Source: Rhodothermaeota bacterium MED-G12
GTDB lineage: Bacteria > Bacteroidota > Rhodothermia > Balneolales > Balneolaceae
Length of the DNA stretch: 43,536 nucleotides
Assembly (NCBI GenBank): GCA_002457365.1
Contig: NTKP01000006.1
Location: 1 to 43,536 of the forward strand
Reading direction: 5' to 3'
Part shown: piece by piece, positions 1 to 8,935 of the stretch
How the letters are laid out: each line of letters begins with the position of its first letter
Position numbering within the stretch: position 1 is the first letter of the stretch
Made by a program: the position numbers and the translations under genes
The notes under the pieces: model-generated
What the model was told of the DNA's origin: nothing
The model's database searches: none
What the model saw: only the letters and a program-made list of their open reading frames with translations

Positions 1-2
1 CG

Positions 3-569
3 GTTAATACAGAGCTCAATGCCAGAACTTCAGGGGGTTCCGTCAGTATTGAAAACCTAGCTGGAAACCAGTATGCTCGTACGTCAGGCGGTAGCATGGA
101 AGCCAATAATATCCAAGGAAATGTTGAAATGCGAACTTCTGGCGGAGCAATACGACTTGAAAACATCGAAGGCCAAGCCGAAGTAGCTACTAGCGGAGGA
201 TCAATACGTGCTAAAAAGGTCACCCAAGGACTAAAAGCCAGAACCAGTGGCGGCTCATTACATCTTCAGGAAATATCAGGAAGTTTAGAGGCCAGAACTT
301 CGGGAGGAAGCATAGATCTACGTTTAGTAAATCCTATTGAGTACATAGAAGTTTCAACTTCTGGTGGGAATGTTACGGTTGAAGTCCCAGAGAATCTTGG
401 ATATGACTTAGAGCTAACTGGGAGCCGGGTTCGAACAGAGTTAAGAAATTTTACCGGGAGCTCTTCTAGAGATGCGATAAAAGGAGCAATGAATGGGGGT
501 GGGATACCTTTAAAAGCTCGGACCTCTGGGGGCTCCGTCTCGCTTAAGTACTATAAAGCAGCATCTTAG
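3..569 (+). CDS. DUF4097-type repeat protein, 5' end missing
   Basis: The reading frame is open to the left edge of the window, so this is the C-terminal part (about 188 residues) of a longer protein. An in-frame ATG at 96 sits in the middle of the repeat and is not the real start. The visible part is built from repeats of about 20-25 residues, each containing (A/R)TSGGS or a close variant. At least eight copies are present, ending with ARTSGGSVSLKYYKAAS. Regular Gly/Ser turns alternating with short hydrophobic strands are typical of the right-handed beta-helix proteins annotated as DUF4097 (putative adhesin). A region near residues 100-145 of the visible part breaks the periodicity before the last repeat. 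The function is unknown. An envelope-associated structural role is inferred only from the family. A strong terminator follows at 621. Confidence 0.7.
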   Translation, partial: VNTELNARTSGGSVSIENLAGNQYARTSGGSMEANNIQGNVEMRTSGGAIRLENIEGQAEVATSGGSIRAKKVTQGLKARTSGGSLHLQEISGSLEARTSGGSIDLRLVNPIEYIEVSTSGGNVTVEVPENLGYDLELTGSRVRTELRNFTGSSSRDAIKGAMNGGGIPLKARTSGGSVSLKYYKAAS

Positions 570-620
570 ATAGTTTATATGGCATGAGTGTTAATTTCCG
601 ACTAGTTAGTTAATGAATTT

Positions 621-646
621 ACGAGGGAGGAATCCCTCGTTTTTTC
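621..646 (+). terminator. Rho-independent terminator after the DUF4097 gene
   Basis: A perfect 8-bp stem (ACGAGGGA / TCCCTCGT) with a 4-nt loop GGAA is followed directly by a run of Ts. It separates the repeat-protein gene from xseB. Confidence 0.85.
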
Positions 647-675
647 TTTAGAGGAATAGGTGGTATTTTGTACCT

Positions 676-900
676 ATGCAAGAAATGAATGTAGAAAATA
701 ACACAGAAAGGGAACGACCAAGCTTTGAACAAGCTTTAAAAGAGTTAGAACATATAGTTCAAGAGTTGGAAAAAGAGGATGTGTCTCTGGAAAGGTCTAT
801 TGAACTGTATCAAAAAGGGGTTGAACTCTCAAAAAAATGCTCTGATTTATTAGAAAAAGCAGAGTTAAAAATTCAAGAGGTTCAGTCTAGCTCGAATTAA
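676..900 (+). CDS. xseB: Exodeoxyribonuclease VII small subunit
   Basis: This 74-residue protein has the XseB pattern: SFEQALKELEHIVQELEKEDVSLERSIELYQKGVEL, two amphipathic helices with the conserved LE.IV..LE....SLE.S...Y..G core. XseB binds the catalytic subunit XseA, and the complex degrades single-stranded DNA in both directions. The large subunit is not in this window. The start at 676 is preceded only by a weak purine stretch (GGTGGT). The internal ATG at 685 is an alternative that would remove three residues. It lies 15 nt upstream of dxs, an arrangement common in bacteria (xseB next to isoprenoid genes), so the two are probably co-transcribed. Confidence 0.9.
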   Translation: MQEMNVENNTERERPSFEQALKELEHIVQELEKEDVSLERSIELYQKGVELSKKCSDLLEKAELKIQEVQSSSN

Positions 901-915
901 TTTCTGGGTTAAACC

Positions 916-2925
916 ATGGATTCTATCAATCATACAGTGAATAACGAGTCTTTAGTGTCTGTTCCTACAGCGGGTCCCTTATTAAAGAACATTCAATCGC
1001 CTGCGGATCTAAAAAAGCTCTCACCAACACAGTTGCGAGAAGTTTCAGACGAATTACGCCAATTTATAATCGATATAGTCTCGGTACATGGAGGTCATTT
1101 TGGGGCCTCTCTGGGTGTGGTTGAATTAACAGTTGCATTGCATTATGTCTACAATTCACCTGATGATAGTATTATTTGGGATGTTGGACACCAAGCTTAC
1201 GGGCATAAAATTTTAACGGGTAGAAGAGATCAATTTCATACCAACCGTACCTATCAAGGCCTATCGGGTTTTCCGAAGCGCTCGGAAAGCGAGCATGACG
1301 CATTTGGAGTAGGTCACTCGTCCACTTCCATTTCAGCGGCCCTTGGCATGGCGGTAGCAAACGACTTAGATGGTACAGGTAATAAAGTAGTCGCTGTTAT
1401 CGGCGATGGCGCAATGACCGGTGGGCAAGCCTTTGAAGCGCTTAATAACGCTGGGTTCATGAATAAAGATGTGTTAGTCATACTCAATGATAATAATATG
1501 TCCATTGATCCCAATGTGGGTGCTTTGAACGAATATTTAGCGGATATAACCAGCAGTAAAACGTTTAACAGGGTTCGAGACGAAATTTATGACCTGTTAG
1601 GACATTTTAAGGCGGCCGGTGATACCATGCGTAAAATAGCTTCTCGCTTAGAGTCGGCTATTACCGCGGCGGTGACTCCAGGGTCCTTGTTCCGTTCTTT
1701 TGGCTTTAAATATTATGGCCCTATTGATGGTCACGATGTTGATGGTCTTAGGAAAACGCTTGAAGATTTAAAAAATGTTAAGGGGCCCAAGCTTCTGCAT
1801 GTAGTTACTGTCAAGGGGAAAGGTTTTGCACCAGCTGAGAGAGAGCAAACTAAGTGGCATGCTCAAAGTTCACCGTTTGACAAAATAACGGGGAAATCAT
1901 TAGCCTCACCATCGGTGAAAGTGAAAGCCCCAAAGTATCAAGATGTATTTGGCGAAGCATTAGTTCAACTAGCTCAACAAAACGAACAAATCGTTAGCAT
2001 GACACCGGCCATGCCAAGTGGTTCTAGTTTGCTGTCTATGATGCACGCGTTTCCAGATCGAGCGTTCGATGTTGGCATAGCGGAACAACATGCCGTTACA
2101 TTTGCGGCAGGTTTAGCAGCACAGGGTAAAAAAGCTTTTTGTGCTATTTATTCTACCTTTTTACAACGTGGTTTTGATCAATTGGTTCATGACGTAGCTA
2201 TTCAAAAACTACCCGTTGTTTTTTGTATTGATCGCGCGGGCGTGGTGGGGGCTGACGGACCAACACATCATGGGGCTTATGACATAAGTTATTTACGGGC
2301 GATTCCGAATTTGATTATTTCTTCGCCATTGAATGAGCAGGACCTCAGAGATATGATGTTTACCGCATCAGAGTATGATGAAGCGGCATGGGCTATTCGC
2401 TACCCAAGAGGAGTATCAACCGGTATGAATGTGAGAGAGCATTTTGAGTCAATGCCCATTGGTAAAGGCAAAAAAATTAAGGATGGAGAGGTCGTTGCTA
2501 TAGCAACATTTGGCCCCATTGGTAAATATGCGATTGAAGTTTGTGAGGCATATGCTGCCGAGGGGATTCACATTGCGCATTATGATATGCGATATGCTAA
2601 ACCGTTAGATATACAATTACTCAACGAAATAGCGCTGAAATTTGACCACGTGATTACATTGGAAGATGCCGCGGTGGTAGGTGGGTTTGGAAGTGCAGTC
2701 GCTGAATATTATGCTACATTAGACATGGATTCTATAGCGGATAGATCGGCCCGAGAACATAAAAATAATCCACCTAGGTTGCACATAATGGGTTTGCCAG
2801 ATAGAATTATTGAACATGGAACCCAACGTGAACTACACGATGAAGTGGGTATAGGACCAGACGGTTTAACGGAAAAAATAGCTTCTGTATTGGCGCATCA
2901 AAAAGTCTCTGAATTTAGCGCCTGA
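916..2925 (+). CDS. dxs: 1-deoxy-D-xylulose-5-phosphate synthase
   Basis: This is the first enzyme of the MEP isoprenoid pathway. It condenses pyruvate and glyceraldehyde 3-phosphate with thiamine diphosphate. The 669 residues are slightly longer than the usual ~620-640 because of an N-terminal extension of about 25 residues. The ThDP/Mg site is seen as GDGAMTGG (163-170) with the downstream NDNNMSI (191-197). The region HGGHFGASLGVVELT (58-72) and DVGHQAYGHKILTGR (89-103) are conserved in the family. The pyrimidine-domain glutamate is E390 in GIAEQHAVTFAAG. The C-terminal transketolase domain ends with IMGLPDRIIEHG. It lies between xseB (15 nt upstream) and queA (15 nt downstream), which suggests one transcript. 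Isoprenoids made here would supply the menaquinone used by the Nqr complex encoded nearby. Confidence 0.97.
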   Translation: MDSINHTVNNESLVSVPTAGPLLKNIQSPADLKKLSPTQLREVSDELRQFIIDIVSVHGGHFGASLGVVELTVALHYVYNSPDDSIIWDVGHQAYGHKILTGRRDQFHTNRTYQGLSGFPKRSESEHDAFGVGHSSTSISAALGMAVANDLDGTGNKVVAVIGDGAMTGGQAFEALNNAGFMNKDVLVILNDNNMSIDPNVGALNEYLADITSSKTFNRVRDEIYDLLGHFKAAGDTMRKIASRLESAITAAVTPGSLFRSFGFKYYGPIDGHDVDGLRKTLEDLKNVKGPKLLHVVTVKGKGFAPAEREQTKWHAQSSPFDKITGKSLASPSVKVKAPKYQDVFGEALVQLAQQNEQIVSMTPAMPSGSSLLSMMHAFPDRAFDVGIAEQHAVTFAAGLAAQGKKAFCAIYSTFLQRGFDQLVHDVAIQKLPVVFCIDRAGVVGADGPTHHGAYDISYLRAIPNLIISSPLNEQDLRDMMFTASEYDEAAWAIRYPRGVSTGMNVREHFESMPIGKGKKIKDGEVVAIATFGPIGKYAIEVCEAYAAEGIHIAHYDMRYAKPLDIQLLNEIALKFDHVITLEDAAVVGGFGSAVAEYYATLDMDSIADRSAREHKNNPPRLHIMGLPDRIIEHGTQRELHDEVGIGPDGLTEKIASVLAHQKVSEFSA

Positions 2926-2940
2926 TAAGCGGCTTTTTGT

Positions 2941-3966
2941 ATGAGTTTAGGAATACACGATTTTGATTTCGAATTACCGGAGCGACTGATTGCACAACAA
3001 CCCTCCCACCCTAGAGATCACGCCAAATTGTTGGTGTATGACCGTGCAACTCAACGTATTCAAGATCGCTACTTTTACGAATTAGATAGCTTGTTAGAGG
3101 CGGATACCACATTGGTCTTAAATAATTCACGGGTCGAAAAATGCCGTTTATTGTTTGAGGGTGGAAAAACTGAAATTTTTGTGTTGGATACGATAGAACC
3201 GTATCACGTTCAGGCAATGGTTAGACCTGGAAAAAAGTTTAAAATGGGAAAAAGAGTATTGTTGGCGCCGGACCTTTATGCCGAAGTGCTCTCAATAACC
3301 GAAGATGGACTTCGGACATTGAAACTTTCTCACTCACTTGGCGATGCCGTTTTTGCGCCATTTAAGCATACCCCCTTACCCCCTTATATTGCACAAAATG
3401 AAGCATTATCAGAGGAGTATCAAACCATTTATGCCAAAGATGAGGGAAGCAAGGCGGCGCCTACTGCAGGGTTGCACTTTACCCCAGAATTAATGCAACG
3501 TATTGCTAAATCAGGTATTTCTGTTGAAGAACTCACGTTACATGTGGGCATGGGTACCTTTGCACCGGTTAAGACTGAGCGAATTCAAGAGCACATCATG
3601 CATGAAGAGAGGTATTTTTTACCTGAAGGGGTGGCTGAGCGATTGAATAATACACCCCATATTACGGCGGTGGGCACTACCAGTGTTCGGGTCTTAGAGT
3701 CAGTGGTAGCATTAAGCATGGAAGTTGAATCTGGGGCTAATAGAAAATTTGAAGCGGGAAGCGGTAGCACGGATATCTTTATTACTCCAGGGTACCATTA
3801 CCAAGCGGTTGATGCACTAATCACCAATTTTCATCTTCCAAAAAGTACCCTTCTCATGTTGGTAGCTGCCTTCGTGGGTCTGGAAGAAATGCATCGTATA
3901 TATGCTCACGCCATAGCTACAGAGTATAGGTTTTATTCTTTTGGCGATGCAATGTTGTTGAGATAA
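2941..3966 (+). CDS. queA: tRNA preQ1(34) S-adenosylmethionine ribosyltransferase-isomerase
   Basis: QueA transfers and isomerises the ribose of S-adenosylmethionine onto preQ1 in the tRNA wobble position, giving epoxyqueuosine. The 341-residue protein shows the family signatures: FDFELPERLIAQQPSHPRDHAKLL at the N-terminus, MVRPGKKFK, EYQTIYAK, AAPTAGLHFT (about 172-181), LHVGMGTFAPV (about 200-210) and, near the C-terminus, ITNFHLPKSTLLMLVAAF. The length is normal. It is the last gene of the xseB-dxs-queA run; a 199-bp gap then precedes nqrA. Confidence 0.97.
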   Translation: MSLGIHDFDFELPERLIAQQPSHPRDHAKLLVYDRATQRIQDRYFYELDSLLEADTTLVLNNSRVEKCRLLFEGGKTEIFVLDTIEPYHVQAMVRPGKKFKMGKRVLLAPDLYAEVLSITEDGLRTLKLSHSLGDAVFAPFKHTPLPPYIAQNEALSEEYQTIYAKDEGSKAAPTAGLHFTPELMQRIAKSGISVEELTLHVGMGTFAPVKTERIQEHIMHEERYFLPEGVAERLNNTPHITAVGTTSVRVLESVVALSMEVESGANRKFEAGSGSTDIFITPGYHYQAVDALITNFHLPKSTLLMLVAAFVGLEEMHRIYAHAIATEYRFYSFGDAMLLR

Positions 3967-3998
3967 ATCTACTCAGACAAGCCCATCATAGGCTTTGG

Positions 3999-4030
3999 CC
4001 TGGAATAGAATTACGCCAGGGTGAATTTTT
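3999..4030 (+). terminator. Possible weak terminator after queA
   Basis: CCTGG and CCAGG form a 5-bp stem around a 12-nt loop, followed by GTGAATTTTT. The stem is short and the T-run is offset, so this is only a candidate. The rest of the 199-bp queA-nqrA gap is AT-rich and should contain the nqr promoter. Confidence 0.3.
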
Positions 4031-4118
4031 CCGATAAAAAGTTATAAAAGACCGAAAAAACACCATCGAAAATTATTATATTTAGGTCTTATTTTAGGTA
4101 ATCAGATACAAAATTGTT

Positions 4119-4137
4119 GTAAACCACTTGGTTTTAC
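4119..4137. promoter_or_regulatory. Imperfect inverted repeat upstream of nqrA
   Basis: GTAAACCA and TGGTTTTAC form an imperfect palindrome 28 bp before the nqrA start. It could be an operator or a leader hairpin. No regulator is implied by the sequence itself. No convincing TAnnTTTG -7 element is visible next to it; the closest match is TATATTTA at 4077. Confidence 0.25.
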
Positions 4138-4165
4138 GTATTAACTGACCATCAGAATTACATAC

Positions 4166-5530
4166 ATGTCAAACGTAGTTACGATAAAGCGAGGCGTCAA
4201 TATTGATCTCGTAGGGGAAATCAATCCTGAACTAGGCTCCCCTCATTCCATCTCCACTGCAGCTCTTAAACCCTCTGATTTCCAAGGCGTTCGATTCAAG
4301 TTGTCCGTCAAAGAAGGGGATGAGGTAAAGGCGGGCTCGCCTCTTCTTTATAACAAAGATGTAGAGGCAATGAAATTTTGCTCACCCGTAAGTGGTGAAG
4401 TGGTTGCTATCGTTCGGGGCGCCCAACGAAGAATATTAGAAGTGCGGGTGTTGGCGGATAAAAAAACCAAGTTCGAAGACTTTGGTGCGGCAGACCCGCA
4501 TAGCATAGATCGCGACGCCGTTATCGAAAAAATGCTCCAGAGTGGAGTTTGGCCTATGCTTAAGCAACGGCCGTATAACGTTGCAGCAAATCCAGAAGTA
4601 ACGCCTAAAGCAATTTTTATTTCTGGCTTTGACACCGCGCCCTTAGCACCTGATATGGGAATAATTTTAGAGGGCCAGGAAAAAGAGTTTCAAGCAGGGG
4701 TGGATGCTCTTGCAAAATTGACGGATGGTCCAGTACACTTAGGGCTTAGTGAATCTAAACCAACGGGTAAAACCCTGGCTTCGGTTAGAGGAGTTAAAGT
4801 TACCAAGTACAAAGGGCCGCATCCTGCCGGTATAGTAGGTGTTCATATACATCATTTAGATCCCATAGATAAAGGTGAGCATGTATGGACGATTGCACCT
4901 GAGCATGTAGTCATTTTGGGGCGTCTATTTTTGACAGGAACCTATGATGCGCGTACGGTAGTGGCTTTATCAGGTAAGGAAATTAAAGAGCGGCACTATA
5001 TCCAAACGGTTGTTGGAGCCTGCGTAAAAGAGCTTTTAGAGAACAACTTATCTGATGATGTTCCCGTCCGAATTATTTCAGGTAATGTGTTAACAGGCAC
5101 AAAGATAGAAGAAGATGGGTATATGGGATTTTATGAGCACCAAATAACGGCTATTCGAGAAGGCGTCGAGCCAGAGTTATTTGGTTGGCTTATTCCCAAG
5201 CCAGACAAGTTTAGTATTTCCAGAGCACTCCCTTCGTGGTTTATGCGACAAGTAGGCCAAGTGAAATACGACTTGGATACAAATAATCACGGAGAACTCC
5301 GGGCATTTGTGGTAAGTGGGGAATACGAAAAAGTATTTCCTTTTGACATATTTCCAGTACAACTACTCAAGGCCATCTTGAACGAAGATATAGATGCCAT
5401 GGAGAAATTAGGATTGTATGAGCTCGTGGAGGAAGATTTTGCTCTGTGTGAAGTGGTTTGTACCTCTAAAATAAATGTTCAAAATATCGTGCGTGACGGA
5501 CTAAATCTGTTACGATCCGAAGTAGGCTAA
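4166..5530 (+). CDS. nqrA: Na+-translocating NADH:quinone reductase subunit A
   Basis: NqrA is a peripheral cytoplasmic subunit of the Nqr complex, which oxidises NADH, reduces quinone and pumps Na+. The 454-residue protein carries the family N-terminus (IKRGVNIDLVGE), a biotinyl/lipoyl-like fold segment (VKEGDEVKAGSPLLYNKDVEAMKFCSPVSGEV) and the conserved stretch GPHPAGIVGVHIHHLDP (about 218-234). The C-terminal part with VFPFDIFPVQLLKAIL and EEDFALCEVVCTSK is also typical. Length is normal. It is the first gene of nqrABCDEF, in the canonical order. Confidence 0.97.
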   Translation: MSNVVTIKRGVNIDLVGEINPELGSPHSISTAALKPSDFQGVRFKLSVKEGDEVKAGSPLLYNKDVEAMKFCSPVSGEVVAIVRGAQRRILEVRVLADKKTKFEDFGAADPHSIDRDAVIEKMLQSGVWPMLKQRPYNVAANPEVTPKAIFISGFDTAPLAPDMGIILEGQEKEFQAGVDALAKLTDGPVHLGLSESKPTGKTLASVRGVKVTKYKGPHPAGIVGVHIHHLDPIDKGEHVWTIAPEHVVILGRLFLTGTYDARTVVALSGKEIKERHYIQTVVGACVKELLENNLSDDVPVRIISGNVLTGTKIEEDGYMGFYEHQITAIREGVEPELFGWLIPKPDKFSISRALPSWFMRQVGQVKYDLDTNNHGELRAFVVSGEYEKVFPFDIFPVQLLKAILNEDIDAMEKLGLYELVEEDFALCEVVCTSKINVQNIVRDGLNLLRSEVG

Positions 5531-5573
5531 ATTAGTACTAGGTTAATTCAAACGATAAACTATTCAATTTCCA

Positions 5574-6767
5574 ATGAAAGCTTTACACCAATTCATTGAC
5601 AGTAATGTTCACCCATTATTTAAAGAAGGATCAAAATTAGAGAAGTACTGGCCGGTATATGACGGTTTTTACACCTTTTTATTTACACCCGGCCACACGG
5701 CCGATGGAAAAGCCCATGTACGAGATGGGGTAGATTTAAAGCGTACCATGAATACGGTGATTACCGCATTAATACCCACTCTTCTTTTTGGGATGTGGAA
5801 TGTCGGATACCATCACTTTAATGCAATCGGAATAGACGCCACATTCTTCGAGCAATTCTTATTTGGTGCTATCAAGGTAATTCCCATGGTCGTGGTTTCA
5901 TATGGAGTAGGCCTTGGTATAGAGTTTTTGTTTTGTGTTATTAAAGGGCACCAAATTGAAGAGGGCTACTTAGTTAGCGGAATGTTGATACCTCTTATTA
6001 TGCCGGTAGATTTACCCCTTTGGATGTTGGCTTTATCCGTAGCCTTTGCGGTAATCATCGGAAAAGAAGTGTTTGGTGGTACTGGGATGAATATTTTCAA
6101 CCCAGCTTTGCTCGCTAGGGCGTTTGCCTTTTTTGCTTATCCGACCTACATGTCAGGGGATAAAGTTTGGATTAATACTACTGGTACAGAAGGAATGATG
6201 GCGGTTGATGGTTTTTCAGGCGCTACAGCGCTTGGCGAATACGCAACGACCGGTGTTTCTCAGTATAGTGCTCTGGACGCTTTTATTGGAATTATTCCTG
6301 GATCGGTTGGTGAAACATCAGTAATCGCTATTATGCTAGGTGCTGGACTACTGTTATTTACAGGTATTGCTAGCTGGAGAATCATGCTCAGCGCAGTTGT
6401 TGGTGGAGTAGTAATGGGACTTATTTTCAACGCCGTTGCCCCATTTGCACTTAGCGCGGAACAACAAGCATTTATGGCAGTGCCTTTTTGGCAACAATTA
6501 GTGATGGGAGGTTTTGCTTTTGGTGTAGTATATATGGCTACAGATCCCGTTTCCGGTTCGCAGACCGATACAGGTAAATATGTATATGGCTTTTTGATAG
6601 GATTTCTATCCATCATGATTCGCGTATTCAATCCCGCTTATCCTGAGGGAGTAATGTTGGCGATTTTATTTATGAATACGATGGCTCCTTTAGTAGACCA
6701 TTACGTAATTCGAGCCAATATCAAGAAAAGAGAACAAAGATTAGCCCTTAAAACAGCTACGGCATAA
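5574..6767 (+). CDS. nqrB: Na+-translocating NADH:quinone reductase subunit B
   Basis: This integral membrane subunit carries covalent FMN and riboflavin and is central to Na+ transport. The 397-residue protein has many hydrophobic segments. The FMN attachment motif is D-G-F-S-G-A-T with Thr218 as the expected phosphoester-linked residue. NIFNPALLARAF, MATDPVSGS and the N-terminal HVRDGVDLKRTMNTV are family signatures. The FMN would be attached by ApbE, encoded four genes downstream. nqrC starts 2 nt after the stop. Confidence 0.97.
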   Translation: MKALHQFIDSNVHPLFKEGSKLEKYWPVYDGFYTFLFTPGHTADGKAHVRDGVDLKRTMNTVITALIPTLLFGMWNVGYHHFNAIGIDATFFEQFLFGAIKVIPMVVVSYGVGLGIEFLFCVIKGHQIEEGYLVSGMLIPLIMPVDLPLWMLALSVAFAVIIGKEVFGGTGMNIFNPALLARAFAFFAYPTYMSGDKVWINTTGTEGMMAVDGFSGATALGEYATTGVSQYSALDAFIGIIPGSVGETSVIAIMLGAGLLLFTGIASWRIMLSAVVGGVVMGLIFNAVAPFALSAEQQAFMAVPFWQQLVMGGFAFGVVYMATDPVSGSQTDTGKYVYGFLIGFLSIMIRVFNPAYPEGVMLAILFMNTMAPLVDHYVIRANIKKREQRLALKTATA

Positions 6768-6769
6768 TT

Positions 6770-7492
6770 ATGGATGTAAATAAAAATTCATACACCTTTC
6801 TATTCGCTACGGCTATGGTTGTAGTGGTAGCGGCTTCGTTATCCTTTGCGGCGACCAACTTAAAACCGTTCCAGGATACCAACGTAGAACAAGAAAAAAT
6901 GCAAAGCATTTTGAGTTCTATCCAAATACAAGTAGAACGTTCTGAAGCACCGGAAGCATACGGTACATACATTACAGAAGCGATAGTTTTGCAAAAAGGA
7001 GAAGCTATTGAAGGGCAAGATGCTTTTGCCATTGATTTAGCCAAAGAGATTAGAAAATCAGACGAGGAACGCTTGTCTCCTTTATATATAGCCGATAAAG
7101 ATGGTGAAACCTACTACATAATCCCATTGCAAGGTAACGGACTTTGGGGGCCTATATGGGGATATGTTTCTTTAAAGCAAGATATTAACACGGTATATGG
7201 GGCAACCTTTGATCATAAAGCTGAAACACCTGGGCTAGGAGCCGAAATCAATACGCCCGTATTTGAAGAACAGTTCAAAGGGAAGCGTATGTTAGATTCT
7301 AATTTGACCTTTGTTGGTATTGATGTGCGTAAAGGAGATGCTTCTACCGAATACCAGGTAGATGGAATCTCTGGCGGTACCATTACTAGTGATGGAGTTG
7401 AAACTATGATTCTAGACTGTGTAAAGGAGTATGTTCCTTTTCTAAAAGAGCATAGCGGCAAAACAGCCACAGCAGCATTAATCAGTGAATAG
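6770..7492 (+). CDS. nqrC: Na+-translocating NADH:quinone reductase subunit C
   Basis: NqrC has one N-terminal membrane helix (about residues 10-28, FLFATAMVVVVAASLSFAA) and a periplasmic FMN-binding domain. The ApbE target motif is present as DGISGGTI with Thr204 as the FMN-accepting residue. Most family members have SGAT; here the third residue is Gly (SGGT). GNGLWGPIWGYVSL and HKAETPGLGAEI are also characteristic. It begins 2 nt after nqrB. The 90-nt gap to nqrD is much longer than the other gaps in the operon and contains a 9-bp direct repeat. Confidence 0.96.
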   Translation: MDVNKNSYTFLFATAMVVVVAASLSFAATNLKPFQDTNVEQEKMQSILSSIQIQVERSEAPEAYGTYITEAIVLQKGEAIEGQDAFAIDLAKEIRKSDEERLSPLYIADKDGETYYIIPLQGNGLWGPIWGYVSLKQDINTVYGATFDHKAETPGLGAEINTPVFEEQFKGKRMLDSNLTFVGIDVRKGDASTEYQVDGISGGTITSDGVETMILDCVKEYVPFLKEHSGKTATAALISE

Positions 7493-7582
7493 TACCATAG
7501 CCAGATTACATTCATTCTCAAGACAGCCAATAAAACGACCTTATAATTCTGATCTAAACAGCCAATCCTTAATTAACCACTC

Positions 7583-8284
7583 ATGGCCGACGTATTAGAA
7601 AAAAAAGAGGAAGCAAAAGACCTACTGGTCGATAAGCAACCTAAAGAACCTCTTTTTAGTAAAAAAAACAGAAAATTATTAAACGATCCGCTGAACGATA
7701 ACAACCCAATCACTGTGCAGGTTTTGGGGATTTGTTCCGCTCTTGCCATAACAGTCAAGTTATATCCCGCATTGGTTATGTCCATTTCGGTGTTGTTTGT
7801 AATGGCTGCGGGGAATGTGATTGTATCGTTAATGAGAAACTTTATCCCTAATCGAATACGGATCATTGTACAGTTAGTTGTAGTTGCATCTCTTGTAGCC
7901 CTAGTGGATCAAGTACTAAAAGCATTTGTATATGATGTGTCTAAAGAGCTTTCTGTATTTGTAGGTCTTATCATTACCAACTGTATAATTATGGGTCGTT
8001 TAGAGGCATTTGCCTTAGGTAACACGGTTTGGAAATCATTCCTAGATGGGATTGGGAATGCGTTTGGCTATGCTTGGATTTTATTAGCAGTAGCATTTTT
8101 CAGAGAACTTTTAGGCTCAGGTACGCTGTTTGGTTTCCAAATTATACCAGATGCCTGGTATTTAGCTAATGGCGGGTTTTATAGTAATAATGGATTTATG
8201 CTTCTTCCGCCCATGGCGCTTATAACTGTAGGTATCATTATATGGGTACAACGTGCTCGCAACACTAAATTGATCGAGGAATAA
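7583..8284 (+). CDS. nqrD: Na+-translocating NADH:quinone reductase subunit D
   Basis: Integral membrane subunit related to RnfE; together with NqrE it holds an iron centre between the two proteins. The 233-residue protein has a charged N-terminal tail of about 30 residues ([19 protein letters not shown]), then the family core: [35 protein letters not shown] (with the conserved Cys) and [13 protein letters not shown]. The tail makes it somewhat longer than the ~210 residues usual in proteobacteria. nqrE follows after 5 nt. Confidence 0.96.
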   Translation: MADVLEKKEEAKDLLVDKQPKEPLFSKKNRKLLNDPLNDNNPITVQVLGICSALAITVKLYPALVMSISVLFVMAAGNVIVSLMRNFIPNRIRIIVQLVVVASLVALVDQVLKAFVYDVSKELSVFVGLIITNCIIMGRLEAFALGNTVWKSFLDGIGNAFGYAWILLAVAFFRELLGSGTLFGFQIIPDAWYLANGGFYSNNGFMLLPPMALITVGIIIWVQRARNTKLIEE

Positions 8285-8289
8285 TCATC

Positions 8290-8907
8290 ATGCAAGAACT
8301 CGTTAATTTATTTGTAAAAGCTATTTTTGTTGACAATATGATATTTGCCTATTTCCTAGGCATGTGTTCATATTTAGCCGTATCGAAAAAAGTTTCTACT
8401 GCTGTAGGACTTGGAATAGCCGTAATTTTCGTGTTAACGATTACAGTACCAGTAAATTTCTTATTAGAAAATTATATACTTCGCGAGGGCGCACTATCTT
8501 GGTTAAGCCCAGCATTTGCTGAAGTGGACCTAAGTTTTCTATCTTTTATTTTATTTATTGCGGTAATTGCCTCAATGGTTCAGTTAGTTGAGATGACGGT
8601 AGAAAAATTTTCACCAGGTCTGTATAACGCATTAGGTATTTTCTTACCACTAATTGCTGTAAACTGCGCTATTCTAGGTGGTTCACTATTCATGCAGGAA
8701 AGAAACTTTATCGGAATAACCGAAGCTACTGTTTTTGGATTCGGTAGTGGAATAGGTTGGTTTTTAGCCATCGTTGCTATTGCCGCCATTCGAGAAAAAA
8801 TTCAATATTCAAACGTGCCTGCCCCGTTAAAAGGTTTAGGGATTACATTTATTGTAACCGGACTAATGGGGATTGCATTTATGTCCTTTATGGGTATTAA
8901 GTTATAA
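8290..8907 (+). CDS. nqrE: Na+-translocating NADH:quinone reductase subunit E
   Basis: Integral membrane subunit, homologous to RnfA, 205 residues with about six hydrophobic segments. Signatures are [22 protein letters not shown] (first conserved Cys), [20 protein letters not shown] (second conserved Cys) and [13 protein letters not shown]. The two cysteines, with those of NqrD, ligate the intramembrane iron centre whose assembly needs NqrM. The start 5 nt after nqrD and the family N-terminus agree. Confidence 0.97.
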   Translation: MQELVNLFVKAIFVDNMIFAYFLGMCSYLAVSKKVSTAVGLGIAVIFVLTITVPVNFLLENYILREGALSWLSPAFAEVDLSFLSFILFIAVIASMVQLVEMTVEKFSPGLYNALGIFLPLIAVNCAILGGSLFMQERNFIGITEATVFGFGSGIGWFLAIVAIAAIREKIQYSNVPAPLKGLGITFIVTGLMGIAFMSFMGIKL

Positions 8908-8935
8908 CACCAAAACGTTTTTATACGATATCATC

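Noticed and set aside
1172..1514. Open frames antisense to dxs, and similar frames antisense to nqr, lpdA, lipA and recJ
   Set aside because: They mirror the codon structure of well-identified genes on the other strand and have no recognisable domain.
8873..8935. Longer nqrF start at 8873
   Set aside because: It would overlap the end of nqrE and put 21 extra residues before the membrane helix that normally begins the protein.
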